64,000 nucleotides of DNA. Origin: Geotrypetes seraphini. Its lineage: Eukaryota > Chordata > Amphibia > Gymnophiona > Dermophiidae. The stretch covers positions 23,826,161-23,890,160 of the forward strand of contig NC_047089.1 of assembly GCF_902459505.1 (NCBI RefSeq). The letters are read 5' to 3'. Every line of letters begins with the position of its first letter. Position 1 is the first letter of the stretch. Shown in pieces: positions 44,901-56,900 of this stretch. The notes below the pieces were generated by a model. It had not been told where the DNA came from. It did no database searches and was given only the letters and a program-made list of their open reading frames with translations. The position numbers and the translations under genes are program-made.

Positions 44901-47900
44901 GTCATTACTGTAGGAATCTAAATTTGGCTTTTGAAGGTATTAGAGATAATACGGTATAATTTTAAGTATGCATATTACATTACATTTGAGATTTCTATTC
45001 CGCCATTACCTTGCAGTTCAAGGTGGATTACAAAAGAGTTATAAATGGTGGGATACAGTAGATCATTGGTGAATTCAAGAGAAGTTGAGAAGAACTGGTA
45101 GTATCTGTGGGGCTGGGTGAAGGCAGGAGGATGGAAGGTAATTGATATGTTAAGAGTGATTCAGTGATTTCTTGAAGAGAGTCGTTTTTATTTCTTTTCT
45201 GAAGATCTTGTATTCGGGGGTGGTTATCAGTAGGTTGGAGATTTGGTTATCCAGTTTTGCTGCTTGTGTTGCCAGTAGTCCGTCATACAGTTTTTTCCGT
45301 TTGACTTCTTTGATTGGAGGGTGTGTGAAAGGGGGGTGTGTTTTTCTATGTCTGGGTGATGTAGTTTATGTAGAGGCGGTTGTTTAGGTAGATTGGGCTG
45401 TCTCCGTTTAACGATTTAAATAGCATGCAGTAGAATTTAAATAGTATTCTTTCTTGAATTGGTAGCCAGTGTGAGTCGATGTATGCTTCTGTAATATGGT
45501 CATGTTTCTTCAGTGAGTAGATGAGTCTCAGTGCTGTATTTTGGATTGTTTGTAGTTGTTTAGTCATTGATGGGGGGCAGGGGAGGTAGAGGATGTTGCA
45601 GTAGTCCAGTAGGCCTAGTATAAGGGATTGAACTATGAGCTGGAATTGTGGTCTTTCGAAGAATTTTCGTACTTGTCTTAAATTTCTCATAAAAAAAAAA
45701 ATAAATAAAAATAATCTACCCAGATATTTTCCCTTTTGAAACAGGTGCAAAGTCTCAGTACAAGCACTATCCATAAACCTTTAGCTTTTTGAAAAATTTC
45801 CCCCGTTTTCTTATGCCAAATTGAATGAAAACGGGCTTGCAGCTGATGAGAGGACAGCTATCTAGGCGGATAAGCATCGGTCCATCAATATTACTTGAAG
45901 GACTTTCCTCATCAGTGGCCTAGCCATGGGGGAAGGGCACCCACTTTGGGCTCAGGCCCCTTCCAAAACTGCACCACCGTTGGCAGGGCTTGGGCATCCC
46001 CATCGGCCATTCCCATCTGGAGAGATCCATTGCTGCCTGAACGGCAAGAAAGCTGGCGGCATGCTTCAGCTGGTAGTCCCACGCACGCTCAAATCACACG
46101 CATTGAGTGCTATGTTGGCGGCTGAGCATGCCATCGGATTCCTAACTGATCAGGCAGCACTAGGGGCTAGGGGAGGCAGTTGGTTTTGGGGGGAGGTTTG
46201 GGGGGGAGCAAACAGGAACTGTGTGCTCCACCTGAACCCTCTCACATAATACAAAATATATACTGGGGAAGAAAAAAATAAACTGTTTTGGCATTCTTCC
46301 CAATCATAATTTTTCTCCGAGGATGTGAAGCACTCCTGTATTGTAAACCACCTTGTAGACATCTAGAGGGTGAAACCATAGGACATCTGACAAGGCATAA
46401 AGTGTCAAACCAGTAGATGCCAAGGGCAGTTCTTTTCTCATAATTATTTAAAATCTCTAGGATAGGCATATACATTTCATACATTTTTCAACTTAGAGCA
46501 AGGTATTTAGTGTGTACTGATTAAAACACTATTACCAGATGGAATGCTATTATTATATTAAAGTTACAGCAAACAAAATTGTTTAAAAATAAAAATAAAA
46601 AAACCTCTGCCTACACACACCAACTATACACATACTCCTGGTGGAATCCTGCACAGACACTCAAGACCTACCGTCTCCTGCAGTCTCCTGTTCTCCCACT
46701 AGGCGGGGGCTGGGCCTTCTGCTCTCCTTCCTACTCCTGACAACCTCCCTCCTTCACATGGGTCTGGCCTCTCACTCTGACCTTGCCCTCCGCCTCCCCC
46801 CACACCCCCGCCATGTAGATATGGAACCCTCCTCTACCTACCAGCCCTCTCAAAGCAGCAGTGGTGGTTGGTCAGTAGAGGCAACACTGAACAGGTTGCT
46901 TTTAGCTGGCCCCACTGGCTTCCAGCACAGATCGCTCAAAATTGTGTGTATTCTTTTAAAGCTTTTTACGATCAGAATCTTGAAGTTACTTAGTTCTCCA
47001 TCTGTTAAGGGAGTCCCTTATAAAAGACATTTGCACAACTCTTTCCTTCTTCAAACTATAATCTTTGAAATAGCCTTCCCTTGATCATTAGGCACATAAG
47101 AACATAAGAAATGCCTGCACCGGATCAGACCTTGGGTCCATCTAGTTCGGCGATCCGCACACGCGGAGGCCCAACCAGGCCTACCCTTAGTTACTCGTAT
47201 CCCTCAATGTGTCTTTCAAGAAGATGTGCATCCAACTTGCCCTTAAATCCTTGAATGGTGGTTTCCTCCACAACCTCTTCCGGGAAAGCGTTCCAGGCGT
47301 TCACTACTCGCTTTGTGAAGCAGAACTTTCTGACATTTGTCCTGGCCCTGTCCCCCCCACAGCTTCAGTCCATGACCTCTTGTCCGAATCACCTTTGACA
47401 ATGTGAATAAAGTTGTTTCCTGCTCTATTTTGTCGAATCCTTTCAGTATTTTAAAAGTCTCTATCAGATCCCTCGCAGTCTCCTCTTCTCGAGGGTGAAT
47501 AATCCTACTTTTCTGAGGCGATCTTTGTAGCTCAAGTTCTCCATACCTTTTACAAGCTTCGTACCTCGCCTCTGCACCCTCTCCAGTAGTATTATATCCT
47601 TCTTTAGGTAGGGAGACCAATGTTGGACACAGTATTCCAAGTGTGGTCTTACCATCGCTCTATAAAGCGGCATTATGACATCCTCAGATCTACTCGTGAT
47701 ACTTTATCATGCCCAACATCCTGTTTGCTTTTTTTGCCGCTGCTGCGCATTGAGCCGACGGCTTCAGGGTCCTGTCTATCATTACCCCCAGGTCCTTTTC
47801 TTGTTCGCTTTTGCCCAAAGTTACATCAAACAAGGCTCCTTGTTTTTCCTGCCCAGATGCATCACTTTGCATTTTTCTACATTAAACTTCATTTGCCACT

Positions 47901-50900
47901 TCTCTGCCCATTTCTCTAGTTGTCTCAAATCTCTCTGGAGTTCCTCACTGTCCGTCTGTGACCTGATTGCCCGACATAGCTTTATGTCATCAGCAAACTT
48001 GATGATTTCACTGGTCGTTTCTTCTTCCAAGTCATTTATGAAAATATTGAATAAGATGGGCCCAAGAACCGAACCCTAAGGCACTCCGCTAGTTACTTTC
48101 TCCCATTCTGAGAACTTCCCATTTACACTCACCCTCTTCTGTCTTCCAGCCATTTTCCTATCCATCTTAGTATGTCCCCTTCTATTCCATGACTTTGTAG
48201 TTTTCTGAGAAGTTTCTCATGTGGAACTTTGTCGAACGCCTTCTGGAAGTCCAAGTATATTATATCCACCAGTTCTCCGCTACAAACATGTTTATTTACA
48301 GTCTCAAAAAACTGAAGTAAATTCGTCAAACATGACTTCCCCTTCCTGAAGCCATGTTGACTAGCTCTCATTAGGTCATGGGTATCCAGATATTGGACTA
48401 TGCTATCCTTAATCAATGCTTCAACCATCTTCGCAGGGACCGATGTGAGACTCACAGGTCTATAGTTTCCCGGTTCTCCTCTTGATCCTTTTTTGAAGAT
48501 TGGGATGAAGTTCGCTATCTTCCAGTCTTCTGGTATCTTTCCAGTTCTAATTGACATGTTAGCGAGGGATTTCAGTAGTTCTCCGATTTCTACCTTTAGC
48601 TCATTTAATACTCTCGGGTGAATTCCATCCGGGCCAGGGGATTTGTCGCTTTTTAGTTTTGTCGATCTGATAGTAAATCTGGTCCAGATCCACATTTACT
48701 GTGTTGAGGCTCTCCTCTATTACTCCCTTGAATACTTTCACTGTTTCGGGTACAATGTGGTGTCCTCTTTGGTAAAGACCGATGCAAAGAAGGAATTTAA
48801 TCTATCTGCAATCTGTTTGTCTTCTTTGATGTATCCTTTTCTCCCTTGATCGTCGAGAAGGCCCACTGCCTCCTTGGCAGGTTTCTTCCCTTTTACATAT
48901 CTAAAGAAAGGTTTGAAGTTTTTGGCCTCCAGCGCTATCCTTTCCTCATAGTTCCTTTTGGCGTCTCTCACTGCCTTGTGACACTTCTTCTGTTCGTCCT
49001 TGTGGCTGTTCCAAGCCTCGATTGTTTTCTTGTGTTTCCATTTTTTAAATGAGTTCTTCTTTTCCCTTATTGCATCCTTCACCTCTTTGGTTAGCCAAGC
49101 TGGTTCTCCTTTGCCTTTATTTTTCCTTCCCTTGGCTATCTGCGGAATATATAAATTCTGCGCTTCGGTGATAGTATTTTTTAGTAGGGACCATGCCTGC
49201 TCTACCGTTTTGATTTCGGCTATCCTTTTCTTGAGCCGTTTTCTTACCATGGCTCTCATGTTGTTGTATCTTCCTTTTTTAAAGTTAAAGGCTGTGGATT
49301 GTGTCTTGATTCGCTTTCCTTTCCCAATGTCCAGTTTAAAGTTGATCATGCTGTGATCGCTCGTCCCCAGTGGGACCGTGACTACTACATCTTTTGTCTG
49401 TCCAGTTATGCCGTTCAGGACCAAGTCCAATGTGGCGTTCCCTCTTGTCGGTTCCTCTACCATTTGCTCAAGGAAGCAGTCTCCTATCATTTCCAGGAAC
49501 TTTGTTTCTTTGCCGCAGCTTGTGGTTCCTAGGTTCCAGTCTATCCCCGGGAAGCTGAAGTCTCCCATGATTGTTACATTGCCTGCTTTACATCCTTGCC
49601 TTATTTCCTCTGTCATTTCTGTGTCTATTTCCTCCGTCTGTCCTGGGAGTCTACAGTAGAGGCCAATTTTTGTGTCTGCTCTGTTCTATCTGGGAATCCT
49701 TATCCAGAGCGACTCCAGTTTCTCTTTCCCCTCTGCGTTCCCTTCTCTGATTGCTTCTACTCCCTCTTGGACGTAAAGGGCGATGCCTCCCCCTTTCTGT
49801 CCAATTCTGTCCCTTCTGAATAGCTTGTATCCCTGCAGTACCGTGTCCCATTCATTTTCCTTGTTCCGCCATGTTTCTGTTATGCCAATAATATCTATTT
49901 TTTCGCGTCTTTATGAAAACGTTTTTTAGCAACTTGCGGCATGTGTTAGAGAATGACATGGGGACAAATTTTTCCCCATCCCCACGGGAACTCATTTTCT
50001 CTTCTCACCCTGGCGAGTTCTTTTCCTATTCCTGCCTCATTCCTGCAAGCTCCGTCCTCATCTGCACAAGCCTCAAACGCTTTAAAATCATAAGTAGCAA
50101 CATTCTAGAGCTCAGATTGTGATGTCATAATGCCTCATTCCACCAATGCCTAAGCTCCATCCTCATCTGCACTAGCCTCAAACACTTTAAAATCCTAAGT
50201 GTCCGAGGCTTGTGTGGTTAAGGCAAAGCGCGGTTAAGTCAGAGTTTACAGGAATGGAGTAGGGACAGCGACAAAACTCGCCAGGACGGGACGGGAAAAT
50301 TGAGTTCCTGCGGGGATGGGGACAAATTTGTCCCCCGTCATCATTCTCTAACTCATGCCGCAAGTTGCTAAAAAAACGTTTTCATAAATTTTTGTAACCT
50401 TAATGTATTCATCATATTTCATTTTTGTTTGTGTTATCTCAGTTGGCTTCTTTTGGTAATATACTGTTCAGGACCTTAGAGGATTAAGTGGTTTGTAAAA
50501 ATCTAGACTGGATTAGATATCTAAGATTAATAATATTCAGGCCCTGAAAATACGGTTCATAGACAACCCCGCGAAAGACAAAGGCGCGCGCCGAAGAAAA
50601 TTACAGTTTTAAGGGGCTCCGACGGGGGGTTTTGTTAGGGAGCCCCCCCAGTTTACTTAATAGATATTGCGCCGGCATTGTGGGGGGTTTGGGGGGGTTG
50701 TAACCCTCCACATTTTACTGTAAACTTAACTTTTTCACTAAAAACAGGGAAAAAGGTGAAGTTTTCAGTAAAATGTGGGGGGTTACAACCCCCCACAACG
50801 CGGCGCGATCTCTATTAAGTAAAGTGGGGGGTTACCCCCACGCCCCCCCCCCCCCCGTCGGAGCAGTAAAAACAGTAATTTTCTGCAGCGCGAGCCTCTG

Positions 50901-53900
50901 CGCTGTGCTCAATTGACTGCGCGCGCCTTTGTCCCGGCGCGCCTTTGACCTGACACCGAAAATACTATGAAAAGATATTTAATATACCTAGCTTTAAGTA
51001 ATTTACACAAGTATCTCTAGTTCCTCCAATATTTAACATGGAGGGGATTACAAAGATCCAGAATATAAGAATTGAGCAGTTATTTTTGCAGGATGAATTC
51101 AAGCCCATGCTTAAAAAAACAACAACAACTTACAGGATTTATTCCTTATCACAATTATTCACTAAAGCAAATGCAAACTATAGAACATAATTATGAAAGT
51201 TGCATGACAAATCAAGAATTGTGAGCAGTCCCAATTCGATGGTTTGTAATTATCATCAAGGAAAGGAAGTCATTACCTGCCTTCTGCAGAATATATTTAC
51301 CTACTGCTCAATATATTTACCTACCACTTGCGGCAGCCACAGTAGCGCCAACTTCTCACTTACCCGTTTCTAAATACTCTGGACAAGTCTCAGAAGTATT
51401 TGTTGGTATTTGTAAGCCTAAAAAGTTCCTAGGTTTAGCTGACTACAGACCGCCGGTTACTCTGACAGTACAAAATCAGTTTTTCCCTTTAATTTTGATG
51501 ATAAACAAAATCTTCTCTATTACCTTCAATAAGATCATAAATATTTAGGTGAAATGACTATATTGGCATGCATATGCAGTGGCGTAGCAAGGATGAGAGG
51601 TGCCTGAAGCTGTGGCGCTCCTCCACAGCCCCCATCCGCTCCTTCCCCACTCACTTACGCCCCTTCCCTTCCCCCCCTAATGTTTGGGGTGCAAGGAGCA
51701 ACCCCAACTTCTGCTGGAACCAGCGTCTGCTCTTCCTCCGACATCACTACCTAGACGCGGGTACAGGAAGTGATGTCAGAGGAAGAGCTGACACTGGCGT
51801 GAGCAGCAGGTTGGGGTTGCTGCTCGTGCCCCGAACGTTAAAGAGGTAGGGGGGAACAGAAGGGGCATGTGCACAGTGGTGGTGGGGGAGGAGGGGGCTG
51901 AGAGAAGGATGGGCGCCCGGGTGGGGCACTCCCGCTTAATACGCCACTGTGCCCATGCTACAGTCATTCTATTCTTCATAACATTTTTTCAAATTAACAA
52001 TCATTGGATAGTGTTTGGAAAGACCCGTACCTTGATTCCTGACGGGGCTTACATAATTGACACCGTTAACGTTTCTCCAGTCCCAACTCTCTGGTATTTC
52101 TGAAGGATCAACTTTTTCAGAGGAAATCAAAGGTGAAGGTTTAGGTCTATAAAAAAAATAAAAATAAAAAAAATTTCAATATGTAAAAATATTTAGATTA
52201 ACGAGATAAATATTTTTGCCTTCAGATACAAACTAAAGTTACTACAGAATTGTAATTCAATTTAAAATGAAAAAATACCATGATAAAATTAATTATACAT
52301 TTTGGTGGGTGAATGTGTGTACTACATACAGATACGAACGAATTAACGCAGAATGTAGGGGTTTTAGTGAGGTATTTAATAAAATTTGGAGCCCATTGAC
52401 TAAATTTGTAAAAACATAATAATGTATTTTCATCATATCTCTTCTTTTCTTTGGCTTATTTATCTTTACACATCCAGGGGGGTGGGGAGTTGGAGGGAGG
52501 GGAATAAATATTGATAGTGATATTTGGGTAACTTTATTCTTTATTTGTATTATATATTAGGATATATTATGATATTATTATATGCAGGAAAATGAAATTA
52601 TTGAATGATATTTATGTTACCTGTATAGATAATAGCGGAATATGTGGAATATCTTTTGTTCTTTCATTTGTACGACACTGTTTTTGATTAAAAATCAATA
52701 AAGAATTAAAAAAATAAAATGAAATGAAAAAAAAATTCTCTTCATCTGTGATATTTAGTGGCATTTATACTGTTTATTAAATAATCAAGTTTATTTTATC
52801 AAAATTAGCATTCAGCTTTTTGATTAGATGAGTTCTAAAAAATACATGTGATTACGCAATGCAGAGCTAAACAAAGTACAGACAGAGGGCTACGGAGTAA
52901 GAACCAGTATTTGAGGTCACTTACAACTAGCAAAAAAAAATGAATACATATATTCTTACATTTATAGTAATATGCATGATTTATAGTAATCTGCTTTATA
53001 TGCTGTTGGAGTGGAGTGTAAAAGGATGTCCTGTGTTTAATATACTCAATCTTCACCTTAATTGCCGACTTATTTCACAGCTGAATTATCCATACTACAA
53101 ATTTCAGCATATTAACTGGAATTCACTCTTGACTCACGTTGGTGATTCTGTTGCACCAGTAAAATAACTGTGTGACTAAAGCCATCTGGCTCTCTGGTAT
53201 AACGGAGACATATTTAATAAACCAAAAGATGCCATCAGTAGAAAAGAAAAGAATAACTATGAAAGATTATTTAAAAAAAAAAAAAAAGGGACTGTTTTAT
53301 GTTCAGACAGTTTCAGTTTTCCCAGATGTGTCCAGACAAACTCGGTGTCGTCATGAAGCCTTTCTCCAGTCGAGACCTCGGACTCCTTTTACAAAGGTGC
53401 GCTAGTGGTTTTACGCGCGCGCTAAAATGCCACGCGAGCTAGCTGCTACCACTTCCTTTTAAGCAGGCGGTAGTTTTTCAGCTAGCGCGCGCTAATCGTG
53501 TGCGTGCGCTAAAAACGCCAGTGCACCTTCGTAGAAGGAGCCCCTAGAGTCCTGTCCGGAGGAGGTACTTGCAAATGTCTGGTCACCTGGGAAACGAATT
53601 CATGCGCGTTTCTGGAACCGATTCATTTAAAAAACATTTCTTTCGGATAAGACTGAAAGTTAATGAAAATGTTTTGTTTTAAATTCTTCCACTGGGTTTA
53701 AATGGGATTATGATTATCCTCTGCAGCGGAGGAAATTCTCCCGCTCTCCACAATGTGGGCTTGAAATTGTTGATTTTTCTTATTTTTATTTCTGATTTGC
53801 TTTTTGATTTCCCCAATATTTTAATATATGAAGAAATCTCAATAAAAAGAAATAAATAAAAAATAAACAAAAAGATGCACAGGTGGGTCTAATTTTATTC

Positions 53901-56900
53901 CTGGAAGAATTCTGCAATGCGGAATTCCCCACCTCTGCAGACTGTGCAGCCTGCTTTTGGAGCATCTGTTCTGTGGCGTTTCCGTTTCCCTCCCTGTACA
54001 CTCACCACTTCAGCCAGCAAGGAGGAGCTGCACTGCTGCAGGATCAGGCTGCTTCCCTCCTCTGCCACCTTGGTCCCTGGTGGTTCCTTTTAAGCTGCAC
54101 GGCTGTACACAGGCCGGCACAGCTCAAAAGGAACAGTCAGGCCCAGGAAGGCAGAGGAGTAAGAAGCAGTCCAATGTGTGGCTCTGCAGCAGCAAATCTT
54201 GCTTTGCTAGAGTGGCGAGTGTGCAGGAGGGAGTGGGGTGGGGGGGCCTGGAAACAACAGATCGGGATGGGAAAGAGTGGGAAAAGGTGTGTGTGGGGGG
54301 GAGGGGAAGATGCACATTGTTGAGTGCATGCACCATGGGAGTGGGGTGGAGGAGGAGGGTATTTTATGCCTGGGGCAATGCCAGCATTCACAACGGGGGA
54401 AATTATATGAAACTTTCTTTTGCAGAAAATAGAAATATGATGGCAGATAAAGGCCAAATGACCCATCCGCAGCATCCACTCTCTCTTCCTCTCCCTAACA
54501 GATCCCACGTGCCTGTCCCACGCTTCCTTGAATTCAAACAGTCTGTCTCTACCACCTCTACCAGAAGACTATTCCACGCATCTACCACCCTTTCTGTAAA
54601 ATGTATTTTATGCCATATTGGTATTTAAACTACTCTAGCATATCTCCCTCAACAGTATAATTTGTTTTCATTTGGTTGGTTCAAAGTGGTCCGAGAGGAT
54701 TGCAGATGGGTAGAAGTGGTCCCTCTCCACAAACGCAGAAGCACGAAGAGGTGGAGAGCTACAGGCTAAGAACATAAGAATAGCCTTACTGGGTCAGACT
54801 AATGGTCCATCAAGCCCAGTAGACCGTTCGCACAATGGCCAATCCAGGTCACTAGTACCTGGCCAAAACCCAAGGAGTAGCAACATTCCATTCTACCGAT
54901 ACATGGCAAGCAATGGCTACATATATCCAAGCTCGGTGGAAAGCAAAATTAATGGAAATACTTTTAAAACAGAGAATAGTAAAGTTTTTGAAATCCAATG
55001 GATTACAGGACCTGAGGCAACATGGCTTTACTTGTCAGACAAAGCTCATTAATTTCTTTGACTGGGTGACTAGAGTTGAATAGAGGGAGTGTACTAGATG
55101 TGGTGTATGCAGATTTTAGCAAAGCCTTTGACATAGATTTGCATAAATTAATAAACTGGGCGCCCTCGGTACAGTGAATGGGTTAGGAACTGGTTGAGTT
55201 GAAGGCAACAGGCTTGAAGAAAGGGATGTTACCAGTTGTATGCTGCGAGGTTCAATTCTTGGACCGGATCTTTTTAACATTTTTGTAATTAATATTGCTG
55301 AAGGGCTGTCTGGTAAAGGTTTAACTTTTTGTGGATGATACCAAAACCTGCCACAGGGTAGACACCCCTGATGGTGTGGATAGCACGAGGAAGGTCCTAG
55401 CGAAGCTTGAAGAATGCAGCGTAATCCATTTGAGCTGCAAAATCCGAGGGAATGGTACAGTTTTGTACACAAAAATATGCATGACTTGGGTGTGATCCTA
55501 TGCGATAATCTTAAGATGACCAAACAGGTAGAAAGATAACATAGTAACATAGTAGATGACGGCAGATAAAGACCCGAATGGTCCATCCAGTCTGCCCAAC
55601 CTGATTCAATTTAAATTTTTTCTTCTTAGCTATTTCTGGGCAAGAATCCAAAGCTTTACCCGGTACTGTGCTTGGGTTCCAACTGACGAAATCTCTGTTA
55701 AGACTTACTCCAGCCCATCTATACCCTCCCCAGCCATTGAAGCCCTCCCCAGCCCATCCTCCATCAAACGGCCATATACAGACACAGACCGTGCAAGTCT
55801 GCCCAGTACTGAGCAACGGTAAAAGCTAGAAAGATGTTTGGGTGCATAGAGAGAGGAATGTCCAATAAGAAAAAGGTGGTGATGATAACCCCTGAATCGT
55901 GAGGCTTAATTTAGAATATTGTGTACAATTACGGAGACTGCACCTTGAAAGAAGATATAAAAACAGGATGAGTTGGTTCAGAGGGTGGCTACTAAAATGG
56001 TCAGTGGTCTTCATCAAAGCACATGGGGAAGACAGGAGAAGAAAGATGGCAGACGTTTAAATACCAACAATAATAACACATAAAGGAACAATAACTACTT
56101 CAAACGTCTTTTATCGTAAAGTGGTGCTCAGATTCCAAGATGGAGGATTAAAGAACTCAATAGGGGCAGAAGCCCTCAAGAGACTTTATATGGTATCGAT
56201 CATTGCACCGAGTTATAAAAGATGTTTCAACGTACTGAATAACTGTAATTTGTAAAGTTCAAAAGTCCATAAAGTGCAAAAATTAATAGTCCAATTTTAA
56301 GTAATTACGAATGTTAAAGCTTCAATGAAGTAATGAACTTAGCTGAGATATGAAGAATGCATAGGGGTTACTAGGACCCAGTAACACCTATGCATTCTTC
56401 ATATCTCAGCTAAGTTCATTACTTCATTGAAGCTTTAACATTCGTAATTACTTAAAATTGGACTATTAATTTTTGCACTTTATGGACTTTTATTCAGTAC
56501 TTTGAAACATCTTTTATAACTCGGTGCAATGATCGATACCATATAAAGTCTCTTGAGGGCTTCTGCCCCTATTGAGTTCTTTAATCCTCCATCTTGGAAT
56601 CTGAGCACCACTTTACGATAAAAGACGTTTGAAGTAGTTATTGTTCCTTTATGTGTTATTATTGTTGACATGGCCCCTTAGGAACATTTTTTTGAAATTA
56701 TACCCAGCTGCTTATATTGAGACGTTTAAATACCTACATAGCATAAATGTAGAGGTGGCAATTCTCTTTCACCTGTAAGGAAGCTCTTGAAGGAGAGGGC
56801 ATAGACTCAAGAGGTAAACTGGGGCAATAACTTCAGAGAAAGGGTGGTAAATTCATGGGAATGACCTCCCAGTGGATGTGATGAAAGCAAAAACTGTTAT

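Larger units (their letters stand above)
47098..49908 (-). mobile_element. CR1-type LINE, 2.8 kb, most complete copy
   Basis: From 49908 down: end of the endonuclease domain ([20 protein letters not shown], and [13 protein letters not shown] with the catalytic SDH) in frame 48738-49616, linker [20 protein letters not shown], reverse transcriptase start ([64 protein letters not shown]) in 48129-48695, catalytic FADD in 47821-48030, then thumb and C-terminal region to 47243 and the terminus near 47100 (AACATAAGAAATGCCTGCAC). Several frame changes; the 5' part of the endonuclease and ORF1 are missing. Confidence 0.92.

Noticed and set aside
46641-47084. 147-residue frame with a hydrophobic start
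   Set aside because: No family resemblance, no supporting neighbours or splice context, and flanked by LINE debris.
53957-54628. 223-residue frame and antisense partners
   Set aside because: Crosses a GC-rich hairpin and an antisense CR1 end; no domain.
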